In this document: piece by piece, positions 1 to 9,320 of the stretch
How positions within the stretch are numbered: the first letter of the stretch is position 1
How the letters are laid out: every line of letters begins with the position of its first letter
From: Nocardioides cynanchi
GTDB taxonomy: Bacteria; Actinomycetota; Actinomycetes; Propionibacteriales; Nocardioidaceae
Assembly (NCBI RefSeq): GCF_008761635.1
Contig: NZ_CP044344.1
Span: 3,348,001-3,412,000 of the forward strand
Direction: 5' to 3'
Length of the DNA stretch: 64,000 nucleotides
Position numbers and translations under genes: made by a program
The notes under the pieces: model-generated
The model's input: only the letters and a program-made list of their open reading frames with translations
Told to the model about the DNA's origin: nothing
Database searches by the model: none

Positions 1-2
1 TC

Positions 3-962
3 CTGGCGGCGCTCGGTCTCGATCCCGAGGCGGAGCACCGGTACCACCAGGTCCTCCCGCTCTCCGGAACGCCGATCGCCGGCGTCGCCTCCGCGCTCGG
101 CGTACCCGAGGAGCACCTCGGCCAGACCCTGGCCCCCCTCCTCGCTCACCGGATCGTCTCCGTGACCGAGGGCCGCCTGCGGGTCAGGCCTCTGGCCGAG
201 GCCCTGGCGGAGGCGTTGGCGCGCGAGGCGGACGCGACAGCGGCCACCCGCGAGCGGCTCGACGGGCTGGCGGCCGCCGTCCCGTTGCTGGTGGCCGCGG
301 GCTCGCGGCCCGGTCCGGGGGAGGTCGAGGACGTCGGGGCGATCGACGGCGAGGTCAGCTCCGGTGGCAACGCCCTGGCCCTGCTCACCGCGCTGATCGA
401 GCAGAGCAAGGGCGACCTGCTGTTCCTGCGCCCCGACACCTGGATGATGCCGCGCGAGTCGGCGATGGCGCGGGTGGTCGGCCGGGCCGTGGCGTCCGGT
501 CGCCGTTCCCGGGCCATCTACCCGGTGCGAGCGGCCCGGGAGGCGCCCGAGGCCCTCGAGGCGCGGGTGGCCGAGGGTGAGGAGGTGCGGTTGCTCGACG
601 ACCTGCCCACCCGCCTGATGATCATCGGGACCACCCACGCGATCGTGCCCGAGCCCCTGGGGTTCGCCGACGAGCCGCGGATCCTGGTGCGGCAGGGCGC
701 GATCGTCGGGGCGCTCACCCTGCTGTTCGAGCTCTACTGGCAGCGCGCGGTCGCCGCACCCGAGCTCCTCGACAGTCCCACCGGGCAGCGCGCCTTCCTG
801 CTCCGCCAGCTGGCCTCGGGGGCGAAGGACGAGCAGATCGCGCGCACCCTGGGCGTCGGCCTGCGGACCGTACGCCGGCGGGTCGCCGAGCTGATGATCG
901 AGCTGGGGGTGGACACGCGCTTCCAGGCCGGGGCCGAGGCCGTACGCCGCGGCTGGCTGTAG
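3..962 (+). CDS. LuxR-type HTH transcriptional regulator (5' truncated)
   Basis: The frame is already open at the left edge and closes with TAG at 960-962, so at least 319 residues are visible and the N-terminus lies outside the window. The GTG at 162 is internal: upstream codons continue in frame without a stop and encode protein-like sequence containing GVASALGVPEEHL, which looks like a TrmB- or winged-helix-like segment. The last 55 or so residues form a GerE/LuxR helix-turn-helix (KDEQIARTLGVGLRTVRRRV). The middle (about residues 95-240) resembles the sensor part of Nocardioides/Streptomyces HTH proteins that lack a receiver domain. Probably a transcription factor; its signal and targets cannot be read here. 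Confidence 0.75.
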   Translation: MAALGLDPEAEHRYHQVLPLSGTPIAGVASALGVPEEHLGQTLAPLLAHRIVSVTEGRLRVRPLAEALAEALAREADATAATRERLDGLAAAVPLLVAAGSRPGPGEVEDVGAIDGEVSSGGNALALLTALIEQSKGDLLFLRPDTWMMPRESAMARVVGRAVASGRRSRAIYPVRAAREAPEALEARVAEGEEVRLLDDLPTRLMIIGTTHAIVPEPLGFADEPRILVRQGAIVGALTLLFELYWQRAVAAPELLDSPTGQRAFLLRQLASGAKDEQIARTLGVGLRTVRRRVAELMIELGVDTRFQAGAEAVRRGWL

Positions 963-1046
963 GCGGCACGCCCGTCACCGGGTCTCGACACGCGGTCACG
1001 ACCTCGCGAGCTCGGTCGCGCGCTTGCTCGACCTGCCCGAGCCCAC

Positions 1047-1073
1047 GTAGACCGCTCGTCCCTCGCGGTCTAC
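1047..1073. terminator. Hairpin between converging genes
   Basis: Arms GTAGACCGC (1047-1055) and GCGGTCTAC (1065-1073) form a perfect 9-bp stem with a 9-nt loop. It lies between the converging regulator and lipid kinase genes, and the right arm contains the TAG stop of the minus-strand gene. There is no T-tract, so it may act as a bidirectional, Rho-assisted or GC-type terminator. Confidence 0.45.
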
Positions 1074-1987
1074 TGCTCGGGCAGGATGAAGGAGTAGGCC
1101 CCCGGCTCGACGTGCCAGCTGCGCTGGCGCTCCGGGCCGCTGATCTCCCCGTCGGCACTGATCCAGAAGGAGTCGCCGGAGATGGTGACCTGCCGGGCCC
1201 GGAAGTACTGCACGTCGTCGCGCCGGTGGTGCTCGCCCTTGCGCAGCGAGACGGCGTAGCCGACCTTGGCCGCGGCTCCGATCGCGTGCGAGATCATCAC
1301 GTCGACCTTGCCGTCCTCGGGGTCTGCCTCCGGGGTCAGCTCGGTGCCGCCGCCGACGTTCGCGCCGTTGCCGACCGCGACCATCAGCACCGGCTGGTCG
1401 AGGTCGGTGACGACCTGGCCGTCGACCTCGACGTGCATGTGCACGCTCGGGGGGTGGAACGCCGAGAGCACCGCGCCGATCGGGTAGCCGAGCTTGCCGA
1501 GGTTGACCTTGCCGAACCCGACCGAGCCGAGGCGCTCCTTCCAGCGGGCGCCCCGGCGGCTGGCCTGGGCGCCGGCGCCCACGTGCACGTTGTTGACCAC
1601 GATCTCGCCGAGCTCGTCGACGATCAGGTCCATCGGCCGCACCTCGCCGGTGACGACCAGCTCGGCCGCCTCGTCGAGGTCGAGCGGGATCCCGAGGGTG
1701 CGCGCGAAGTCGTTGCCGGTGCCCATCGGCAGCAGGCCGACCACGGCCCCGGCCAGGTCGTGGCGCCGGTAGAGCGCGGAGATCACCGCGTGCAGGCTGC
1801 CGTCACCTCCGGCGACGATGATCCGCCGCGAGCCCGCACGCTGGAGCACGCCGTCGAGCTCGCCGGGCTTGGAGGTGGACTGCACCTCCACCGAGCAGTG
1901 CGTGCGCAGGATCCGGAGGGCCGACTCGAGCGCCTCGTCGTCGGCGGTCCCGGCGTCCTCATTGGTGATCACGAGCAGCGGGTCCAC
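1070..1987 (-). CDS. Diacylglycerol/lipid kinase family protein
   Basis: A 305-residue protein of the DAGK_cat / LCB5-YegS family, which phosphorylates diacylglycerol-type lipids with ATP at the inner membrane face. The nucleotide-binding GGDGS motif is near residues 59-63 (RRIIVAGGDGSLHAVI), followed by the second conserved motif LLPMGTGNDFARTLGIPL. The C-terminal half has the usual beta-rich lid ending near VEPGAYSFILP. The start is GTG at 1987; on this strand a TAGGGT box ends 7 nt before it, suggesting a leaderless transcript. It is divergent from purA. The exact lipid substrate cannot be assigned. Confidence 0.85.
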   Translation of the reverse strand: MDPLLVITNEDAGTADDEALESALRILRTHCSVEVQSTSKPGELDGVLQRAGSRRIIVAGGDGSLHAVISALYRRHDLAGAVVGLLPMGTGNDFARTLGIPLDLDEAAELVVTGEVRPMDLIVDELGEIVVNNVHVGAGAQASRRGARWKERLGSVGFGKVNLGKLGYPIGAVLSAFHPPSVHMHVEVDGQVVTDLDQPVLMVAVGNGANVGGGTELTPEADPEDGKVDVMISHAIGAAAKVGYAVSLRKGEHHRRDDVQYFRARQVTISGDSFWISADGEISGPERQRSWHVEPGAYSFILPEQ

Positions 1988-1994
1988 GGGGCGG

Positions 1995-2000
1995 ACCCTA
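1995..2000 (-). promoter_or_regulatory. -10 box of a leaderless promoter (lipid kinase)
   Basis: TAGGGT on the minus strand, 7 nt before the GTG start at 1987. There is no Shine-Dalgarno sequence between them. Confidence 0.5.
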
Positions 2001-2036
2001 GCCCACGTCCACGACCGTCAGGCTCCCCCGGTGGGG

Positions 2037-3404
<1,368 letters not shown>

Positions 3405-3417
3405 CAGCCCGCGGCGG

Positions 3418-3423
3418 TACTGT
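3418..3423 (+). promoter_or_regulatory. -10 box of a leaderless promoter (catalase-like gene)
   Basis: TACTGT followed by 7 nt and then the ATG at 3431; no ribosome site is present. Confidence 0.45.
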
Positions 3424-3430
3424 CCGGTTC

Positions 3431-4318
3431 ATGCTCGAGCCGCGCGAGGCGATCGACCGCATCAACCAGGTCTACGGCCGCCATCCACACCACCGGGCCC
3501 TGCACGCACGCGGCACCTTCTACACCGGCACCTTCACTGCCACCCCCGATGCGACGGGCCTGTGCTCCGCCGCGGCGTTCTCCGGTGACCCCGTGCCGGT
3601 GCTGGTCCGTTGGTCCAACGGCGGCGGCGACCCGGGGCGCCCCGACCAGGACCAGGACGTGCGCGGCATGGCCGTGAAGCTCCAGGCTCCCGGCGGTGAC
3701 GTCGACCTCCTGGGGCAGACGTCCCCGCGCTTCCCGACGCGCGATCCCGAGGAGTTCCTGTCGATGACAGCCGCGGCGCAGCGGCAGGCGACGTTCCCGC
3801 TGTGGATGCTGCGCCACCCCACCACGGTGCCCGCGCTGCTGGCCGGCCTCCGCGCCAAGGCGCTGGGCCCGCCGTACTCCTACGCCGAGGTCTCCTACTA
3901 CCCGATCCACGCCTACGCCTGGGCCGCGGCCGACGGCTCCCGCTCCTGGGTCCGTTACGTGCTCCGGCCGGTGGGTGGTCGTGACGAGCGGCCCGACGGT
4001 GAGTTCACCGGACCCGAGCGGCTGACCGACGAGATCGCGGCGCGCCTCGTCGCCGGGCCGGTGCGCTACGACCTGCGGGTCACTGTCGCGGCCGCGGGCG
4101 ACGACCCGCACGACCCGACCTCGGTCTGGAAGGGTGCACGCGAGCTCAGTGCCGGTGTCATCGAGGTGACCACGAAGGTGTCCGACCCCGAGCAGTCAGG
4201 CGGCCTGGTGGTCTACGACCCGACCCACGTCGCGGAGGGGATCGAGCTGTCCGACGACCCCATCCTGCGCTACCGCGGCGCGTCGTACGGCGAGTCGATC
4301 TCGCGGCGCTCGTCCTGA
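3431..4318 (+). CDS. Small catalase-family peroxidase (SrpA-like)
   Basis: A 295-residue protein, much shorter than classical catalases (about 480 or more), matching the minimal catalase-fold peroxidases related to SrpA. Near residue 25 it has the distal-haem region ALHARGTFYTGTF; then LVRWSNGGGD and DVRGMAVKLQAPGGDVDLLG. Near the end is DDPILRYRGASYGESISRR, equivalent to the catalase segment carrying the proximal haem Tyr. The longer in-frame extension upstream is out-of-frame purA sequence; the ATG at 3431 fits the family start and has a TACTGT box 7 nt ahead. Expected to use peroxide with an organic electron donor; substrate unknown. Confidence 0.85.
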   Translation: MLEPREAIDRINQVYGRHPHHRALHARGTFYTGTFTATPDATGLCSAAAFSGDPVPVLVRWSNGGGDPGRPDQDQDVRGMAVKLQAPGGDVDLLGQTSPRFPTRDPEEFLSMTAAAQRQATFPLWMLRHPTTVPALLAGLRAKALGPPYSYAEVSYYPIHAYAWAAADGSRSWVRYVLRPVGGRDERPDGEFTGPERLTDEIAARLVAGPVRYDLRVTVAAAGDDPHDPTSVWKGARELSAGVIEVTTKVSDPEQSGGLVVYDPTHVAEGIELSDDPILRYRGASYGESISRRSS

Positions 4319-4389
4319 CCGTTCGGACTTGATCGGGGTCGACAACTGCGGTCAAACGCGGGTGGGTGCCCTCGGCAGATGCTCGGTCC

Positions 4390-4887
4390 ATGACCCTTCC
4401 GTACGCCGAGCCACTGACCCTGACCGAACCCGCCGACCTCGTCGTCCCCGAGCCGCCCCGTCGTGGCGAGGACGGCGGCGCCCCGTGCTTCCCCTGCAGC
4501 CCCGACTCCGACTCCAACCTGATCTGGTCCGACGACGCGTGGACCCTCCACAACCCCGGTCAGACCGGGCTGCCGGGATCGGTGTGGCTGGCCGCGCGGG
4601 CGCACTTCGACTCGTTCGCCGACATGCCGGCCGATGTGGCGTCGACGTTCGCCGGTGTCTGCGGGCGGGTCGAGCGCGCGGTGCTCGCCCTCGGGGACGT
4701 CGGGCGCGTCCACGTCTACCGCTGGGGCGACGGCGGCGCGCACTTCCACGTCTGGTTCGTGCCGCGCCCGCTGGGGCGGCTCGACATGAGCGGCCCGCAC
4801 CTGATGGCCTGGGAGGACGTGCTCCCGCCGGCGACCGATGAGCAGATCGCCGAGGCCGGGCAGCGGATCGCTGCGGCGATGGCGTAG
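4390..4887 (+). CDS. HIT-like (histidine triad superfamily) protein
   Basis: A 165-residue protein with a HIT-like core. An N-terminal CFPC pair could bind metal. Then come DDAWTLHNPGQTGLPGSVWLAAR and, near residues 122-132, GGAHFHVWFVPRP. This HxHxW-type strand corresponds to the HIT active-site strand, but the canonical HxHxHxx triad is incomplete, so hydrolase or transferase activity is uncertain. ATG at 4390 was chosen; an upstream GTG (4366) only adds eight residues. The stop is 3 nt before the permease start, so the two are probably co-transcribed. Confidence 0.65.
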   Translation: MTLPYAEPLTLTEPADLVVPEPPRRGEDGGAPCFPCSPDSDSNLIWSDDAWTLHNPGQTGLPGSVWLAARAHFDSFADMPADVASTFAGVCGRVERAVLALGDVGRVHVYRWGDGGAHFHVWFVPRPLGRLDMSGPHLMAWEDVLPPATDEQIAEAGQRIAAAMA

Positions 4888-4890
4888 CCC

Positions 4891-6141
4891 GTGACCGCCA
4901 CGACCGTCGCCACCCTGGAGCGCCGGCTGGGCCTGGGCGACGCGGTGTTCATCGGGCTCGGCTCGATGATCGGCGCGGGTGTGTTCGCGGCCTACGCACC
5001 GGCCGCCCGCGCCGCCGGCTCCGGTCTGCTGCTCGGGCTCGCCCTGGCGGCGGTGGTGGCCTACTGCAACGCGACGTCCTCGGCCCAGCTCGCGGCTGCG
5101 TACCCCTGGGCCGGTGGCACCTACCTCTACGGCCGCGAGGTGCTCGGCGAGTGGTGGGGCTACCTCGCCGGCTGGGGGTTCCTGGTCGGCAAGACCGCGA
5201 GCTGCGCGGCGATGGCGCTGACCTTCGCGGCGTACGTCGCGCCCGAGGGTTGGCAGCGACCGGTCGCGGCGGCCGTGGTCGTGGTGCTCGCCCTGGTGAA
5301 CTGCGCGGGCGTGACCCGGACCGCCCTGCTCACCCGCGTGCTGGTCTCCCTGGTGCTGGTCGCCCTGGTCGTGGCCGCGATCGCCTGTCTCCGGGGCGGG
5401 ACCTCGTCGGGACTGTCCGGCTGGGCGTCGCCCCGGAACGGCGTCTACGGCGTTCTGCAGTCGGCCGGGCTGCTCTTCTTCGCCTTCGCCGGCTACGCCC
5501 GGATCGCCACCCTCGGCGAGGAGGTGCGCGAGCCGGCGCGGGTGATCCCGCGCGCGATCGTCGCCGCCCTGGCCGGGGCGGTCGTCGTGTACGCCGTCGT
5601 GGGGGTTGCCGTGCTCTCGGTGCTCGGCGCGTCCGGGACCGCCGCGTCGACGGCCCCGCTTGCCGACGCGGCCCGGGTCGTCGCCGCTCCGTGGGTCGTC
5701 GGCGTGGTGCGGGTCGGGGCGGCGCTGGCCTCGGCCGGTGCGCTGCTCGCCCTGGTCGCCGGGCTGGGCCGGACCGGCCTGGCGATGGCACGCGAGGGCG
5801 ACCTGCCGCGCCGGCTGGACGCCGTACACCCGCGCTTCCGGGTGCCCCACCGCGCCGAGCTCTCGGTCGCGGCCGTGGTCGTGGTGCTCGTGCTGACCGC
5901 CGACCTGCGTGGGGCGATCGGCTTCTCGTCGTTCGGGGTGCTGCTCTACTACTTCGTCGCCAACGTGTCGGCGTACGCCCAAGGGAGTGGGGTCCGTCGG
6001 TTCCCGCGGTGGCTCCAGGTCCTCGGAGCCGCGGGCTGCCTCACCCTCGTCGCCACACTGCCCTGGGAGTCGGTCGTGACCGGGCTGGTCGTGCTCGCCG
6101 TCGGTGTCGCGCTGCGCGCGGGTCGCCTCGCTCTGCGGTGA
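4891..6141 (+). CDS. APC-family amino acid permease
   Basis: A 416-residue integral membrane protein with about 12 hydrophobic segments. The N-terminus has the APC signature LGLGDAVFIGLGSMIGAGVF (TM1), then NATSSAQLAAAYPWAGGTYLY (TM2-3 region) and FAFAGYARIATLGEEVREP around residues 190-210, the conserved TM6-7 loop of amino acid/polyamine antiporters. It probably imports an amino acid by proton symport or exchange; substrate unknown. GTG start 3 nt after the HIT-like gene. Its TGA lies in the left part of a palindromic element (6146-6162) that reappears after the next gene. Confidence 0.88.
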   Translation: MTATTVATLERRLGLGDAVFIGLGSMIGAGVFAAYAPAARAAGSGLLLGLALAAVVAYCNATSSAQLAAAYPWAGGTYLYGREVLGEWWGYLAGWGFLVGKTASCAAMALTFAAYVAPEGWQRPVAAAVVVVLALVNCAGVTRTALLTRVLVSLVLVALVVAAIACLRGGTSSGLSGWASPRNGVYGVLQSAGLLFFAFAGYARIATLGEEVREPARVIPRAIVAALAGAVVVYAVVGVAVLSVLGASGTAASTAPLADAARVVAAPWVVGVVRVGAALASAGALLALVAGLGRTGLAMAREGDLPRRLDAVHPRFRVPHRAELSVAAVVVVLVLTADLRGAIGFSSFGVLLYYFVANVSAYAQGSGVRRFPRWLQVLGAAGCLTLVATLPWESVVTGLVVLAVGVALRAGRLALR

Positions 6142-6145
6142 CGGC

Positions 6146-6162
6146 GGACCACCAGGTGGTCC
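6146..6162. repeat. Palindromic element, left copy
   Basis: A perfect 8+1+8 palindrome, GGACCACCAGGTGGTCC, followed by GAGCCACCACACAGGGCG. With mismatches the symmetry extends outward to 15 of 19 positions per arm. The same core with nearly the same right flank recurs at 7221-7268, on the other side of the AbiEi/DUF559 gene. Confidence 0.7.
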
Positions 6163-6243
6163 GGAGCCACCACACAGGGCGCTCCTCCACAGGCCGACCC
6201 TCCTAGGCAGCGGATGTGGCGGCTCGGCGTCCATGCTCGAGGG

Positions 6244-7218
6244 ATGTCGCAGCGCCGCGAGGTCGACTTGATCGGCGAGCACCTGTCGAGGCAGACGGGC
6301 GTGATCTCGCGCGGCCAGGTGCACGCTGCAGGCGAGGCGGTCTGGGACATCCGGCGGCGGCTGCGTAGCCGCGAGTGGGTGCGGCTGCTGGACGGCGTCT
6401 ACCTCGACCACACGGGCGAGCCGACCTGGCTGCAGCGGAGCTGGGCCGGGGTGCTGTTCCTCCGGCCCGCGGCCCTGGCCGGGTCGTCCGCGGTGCGGGC
6501 GGCGCTCGGGCCGGGCTGGCGCGGGTACGACGACCGGGGACCGATCGAGATCGCGGTCGCCCGCGACCGGAGAGTGAACGCCCCCGCCGGCTATCGCGTG
6601 CGTCGTACGACCGACTTCGACCGGCGGGTGCTCTGGAGTGCCGGGCCACCACGGGTCCGGCTGGAGGAGGCGGCCGTCGATGTGGCAGCGCGCCAGACGG
6701 GGGAGTTCGAGGCGATCGCCGTCCTGGCCGACATCTGCCACAGCCGGCGCACGACCGCGGCGCGGGTCCGCGATGCATGGGCAGGACGGACTCGCCTGCG
6801 ACGTCGCGCGTGGCTCGGCGCGATCCTCGACGACATCGCCGAGGGCACGTGCTCGGTCCTGGAGCACGGGTATCTCACCCGGATCGAGCGGGCGCACGGT
6901 CTTCCACGTGGGCGGCGCCAGGCGCCCCAGGTCGCCGGTCGCGGCCCGGAGTTCCGCGACGTGGTCTACCTGCGGCAGAAGATGATCGTCGAGCTCGACG
7001 GCCGGCTCTTCCATGACACAGCGCGCGCCCGCGACGTCGACCTCGACCGCGATCTCGACGCCGCAGCGCTCGTCGGTGGGCTCACCGTGCGCCTGGGGTG
7101 GGGGCAGGTGTTCGAACGCCCGTGCCGGACGACGCGTCGCCTGGTCGCGCTGCTGCGGGGTCGCGGCTGGGAGGGGGCGCCGGTCCCGTGCGGGCCGACG
7201 TGCACCGTCCAGTCATGA
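6244..7218 (+). CDS. AbiEi-type N-terminal domain plus DUF559-like nuclease-fold protein
   Basis: A 324-residue protein. The first 60 residues (SRQTGVISRGQVHAAG then REWVRLLDGVYLDH) match the winged-helix domain of AbiEi-type antitoxins. The C-terminal 70 residues contain VELDGRLFHD and DLDRDLDAAALVGG followed by VRLGWGQVFERPC, the layout of DUF559/Vsr-like restriction-endonuclease-fold domains (an acidic residue in VELDG, then a helix, then a core strand). Such proteins are abundant in Nocardioides and their role is unknown; no AbiEii partner is adjacent. ATG 6244 is preferred over ATG 6214: a CATGCT box precedes it by 6 nt. The gene is bracketed by two related palindromes. Confidence 0.7.
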   Translation: MSQRREVDLIGEHLSRQTGVISRGQVHAAGEAVWDIRRRLRSREWVRLLDGVYLDHTGEPTWLQRSWAGVLFLRPAALAGSSAVRAALGPGWRGYDDRGPIEIAVARDRRVNAPAGYRVRRTTDFDRRVLWSAGPPRVRLEEAAVDVAARQTGEFEAIAVLADICHSRRTTAARVRDAWAGRTRLRRRAWLGAILDDIAEGTCSVLEHGYLTRIERAHGLPRGRRQAPQVAGRGPEFRDVVYLRQKMIVELDGRLFHDTARARDVDLDRDLDAAALVGGLTVRLGWGQVFERPCRTTRRLVALLRGRGWEGAPVPCGPTCTVQS

Positions 7219-7220
7219 AG

Positions 7221-7259
7221 GTGGTGGCTGTGGACCACCTGGTGGTCCACAGCCACCAC
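7221..7259. repeat. 39-bp perfect palindrome, right copy
   Basis: Arms 7221-7239 and 7241-7259 (19 bp each) are perfectly complementary around a single T at 7240; the centre reads GTGGACCACCTGGTGGTCCAC. The right arm and following bases (GCCACCACAGAGCGCC) match the right flank of the 6146-6162 element with few changes. It begins 2 nt after the stop of the AbiEi/DUF559 gene and ends before the purD promoter. Confidence 0.8.
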
Positions 7260-7280
7260 AGAGCGCCCGAGTGGCCCCGA

Positions 7281-7286
7281 TAGGCT
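7281..7286 (+). promoter_or_regulatory. -10 box of a leaderless promoter (purD)
   Basis: TAGGCT, 7 nt before the purD ATG at 7294; no Shine-Dalgarno sequence. Confidence 0.5.
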
Positions 7287-7293
7287 CGCCCCG

Positions 7294-8544
7294 ATGAGAG
7301 TCCTCGTGATCGGCACCGGTGGCCGGGAGCATGCCCTGGCGCTCGCCCTGGCCCGCGACCCCGGTGTCAGCGAGGTGCATGCCGCGCCGGGCAACCCCGG
7401 CATCGGCGAGGTCGCGACGCTGCACGACGTCGACCCGATGGACGGCGGTGCGGTGGCCGCGCTGGCCCGGGCGATCGGGGCCGGACTCGTCGTGGTCGGG
7501 CCCGAGGCGCCGCTGGTCGCCGGGGTGGCCGACGCCGTGACCGCGGTGGGCATCCCCTGCTTCGGACCGTCCGCGGAGGCGGCCCGGCTCGAGGGGTCCA
7601 AGGCGTTCGCCAAGGAGGTCATGAACGCGGCCGGAGTCCCGACCGCCGACGCCCGGTTCTGCTCGACCCCCGACGAGGTGGCGGCCGCTTTGGACGCCTT
7701 CGGCCCGCCGTACGTCGTGAAGGACGACGGCCTGGCCGCCGGCAAGGGCGTCATCGTCACCGACGACCGTCAGGCCGCGCTCGACCACGCCGCCGGATGC
7801 GGGAGCGTCGTGGTCGAAGAGTTCCTCGACGGCCCGGAGGTCAGCCTGTTCGGGATCTGCGGCTGGAGCGAGCGCGACGGTACGACGGTCCACCCGCTGC
7901 TGCCGGCGCAGGACTTCAAGCGGATCTCCGACGGCGACCAGGGACCCAACACCGGCGGGATGGGCGCCTACACCCCGCTGCCCTGGGTGCCCGACGACCT
8001 GGTCGACGAGATCACCCGCACCGTGCTCCGGCCCACGGTCGAGGAGATGGCGAGGCGAGGGACGCCGTTCCGCGGACTGCTGTACGCCGGGCTGGCGCTG
8101 ACGTCGCGCGGCCTGCGGGTGGTGGAGTTCAACGCCCGCTTCGGCGACCCCGAGACCCAGCCGATCCTGGCGCTGCTCGACTCGCCTCTGGTGCCGTTGC
8201 TGCTCGGCGCGGCCACCGACGACCTCGCCGCCGTGCCCCCGCCCACCTGGAAGCCCGGCGCTGCGGTCACGGTGGTGATGGCCAGCAAGGGCTACCCCGA
8301 GACCTCCTCGAAGGGCGACGTCATCGTCGGCACCGAGACCCTGGCCCGCGACCCGCACGTCCAGGTCATCCAGGCCGGCACCGCCCTGGTCGACGGCCAC
8401 CTGGTCACCGCCGGCGGCCGGGTCCTGGCCGTGACCGCGACCGGCACCGACGTCGCCGATGCCCGAGCCCAGGCCTACGAGGGCGTCGCGATGATCTCCT
8501 TCCCGGGCGCCCAGTGGCGCCGCGACATCGCAGCAGGCCGATGA
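7294..8544 (+). CDS. purD: Phosphoribosylamine--glycine ligase (GAR synthetase)
   Basis: A 416-residue ATP-grasp enzyme that joins phosphoribosylamine and glycine in step 2 of purine synthesis. The N-terminal dinucleotide-like loop GTGGREHALA (residues 7-16), GPEAPLVAG, GPSAEAARLEGSKAFAKE, the ATP-grasp segment KDDGLAAGKGVIV, and GGMGAYTPLPWV and EFNARFGDPETQ are all family signatures. It is monofunctional, without the fused PurM/PurN domains of eukaryotes. The stop overlaps the next gene's start in an ATGA, so the DUF402 gene and probably purB follow on the same transcript. Confidence 0.98.
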   Translation: MRVLVIGTGGREHALALALARDPGVSEVHAAPGNPGIGEVATLHDVDPMDGGAVAALARAIGAGLVVVGPEAPLVAGVADAVTAVGIPCFGPSAEAARLEGSKAFAKEVMNAAGVPTADARFCSTPDEVAAALDAFGPPYVVKDDGLAAGKGVIVTDDRQAALDHAAGCGSVVVEEFLDGPEVSLFGICGWSERDGTTVHPLLPAQDFKRISDGDQGPNTGGMGAYTPLPWVPDDLVDEITRTVLRPTVEEMARRGTPFRGLLYAGLALTSRGLRVVEFNARFGDPETQPILALLDSPLVPLLLGAATDDLAAVPPPTWKPGAAVTVVMASKGYPETSSKGDVIVGTETLARDPHVQVIQAGTALVDGHLVTAGGRVLAVTATGTDVADARAQAYEGVAMISFPGAQWRRDIAAGR

Positions 8545-9320
8545 CCGAACCCTCTCGGGACCGGGCCGTCACCGACAGCGGCGGCACGATGGTGCGCTTG
8601 ACCGAGCCACCTCGCGCCGTCACGCCCGACCTCTCCCTGCTCGAGCAGCTGCGGACCCGCGCGCGAGCCGAGCCGGTGCGCGCCGCGGGTGCCCCGCCGT
8701 ACTTCGCGACCGGCGACGTCGTGAGCTGGTTCTACGGCGACTGGGTCGACGTGCTGCGGGTCGTCCGCGACGACGAGCGCGGCCTGGTCGCCTGGTTGCC
8801 GCGAGGGTCGGAGCGCATCGTCGCGGTGGCTGTCGACGGCCAGGGGCTGCGCGACCGGCCGGTGGAGGAGCGGCCCAACGTCGAGCGCGTGCTGCGGGCC
8901 GTGACGTGGCGGGGACCGGGCGTCCTGAGGATCGCGCCGGCGGAGCGGCCGTGGTCGGTGTGGTACTTCACCGACGAGACCGACGGCTCGTTCGAGGGGC
9001 ACTACGTCAACCTCGAGCTGCCGCACGAGCGGCCGGTCGACGGCAGCCCGCGGGTGCTCAGTCGCGACCTGGTCCTCGACGTGTGGGTCGAGGACGGCGA
9101 GACCTGGCTCAAGGACGTCGACGAGCTCGAGGCCGGGGTCACCGTCGGGAAGTTCACCGCTACCCAGGGCGCCGTGATCCGTGACGTCGCAGAGCTCGCC
9201 CGGGCCGAGCTGATCGAGCCGCGGGCGTGGCCGCTCGACGAGGGCTGGGAGACCTGGCGTCCGCCGGAGGGGTGGGACGAGCCGCTGACGCTGCCCGCGT
9301 CGGTAGCCTTGCGCTCGTGA
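8541..9320 (+). CDS. DUF402 domain protein (nucleotidyl-phosphatase-like fold)
   Basis: A 259-residue protein whose second half is a DUF402 domain: SVWYFTDETDGSFEGHYVNL, then RDLVLDVWVEDGETWLKDVD and ELEAGVTVGKFTATQ. This family includes Streptomyces FomD-type and staphylococcal Ntdp-type nucleoside phosphatases that bind divalent metal through the D-x-D and E/D residues seen here. The N-terminal 90 residues are an extra low-complexity plus beta-barrel extension. It starts at ATG 8541, overlapping the purD stop by 4 nt, and its TGA overlaps the purB GTG by 3 nt. Phosphatase activity is inferred from the family only. Confidence 0.72.
   Translation: MTEPSRDRAVTDSGGTMVRLTEPPRAVTPDLSLLEQLRTRARAEPVRAAGAPPYFATGDVVSWFYGDWVDVLRVVRDDERGLVAWLPRGSERIVAVAVDGQGLRDRPVEERPNVERVLRAVTWRGPGVLRIAPAERPWSVWYFTDETDGSFEGHYVNLELPHERPVDGSPRVLSRDLVLDVWVEDGETWLKDVDELEAGVTVGKFTATQGAVIRDVAELARAELIEPRAWPLDEGWETWRPPEGWDEPLTLPASVALRS
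9304..9309 (+). promoter_or_regulatory. -10 box of an internal leaderless promoter (purB)
   Basis: TAGCCT in the 3' end of the DUF402 gene, 7 nt before the purB GTG. The string TCGGTAGCCTT also precedes purC. Confidence 0.4.

Noticed and set aside
162..962. GTG at 162 as the start of the first gene
   Set aside because: The frame is open and protein-like to the left edge, so the gene is truncated by the window rather than starting here.
959..1046. Inverted-repeat pattern around GGTCTCGACACGCG and CTCGACC after the first gene
   Set aside because: Only partly complementary, with many mismatches; it may be a degenerate genomic repeat but one copy is not enough to claim it.
4270..7014. A 914-codon minus-strand open frame opposite catalase, HIT, permease and AbiEi genes
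   Set aside because: Arg/His/Pro/Asp-rich composition typical of the antisense of GC-rich coding DNA; the plus strand encodes recognisable proteins throughout.
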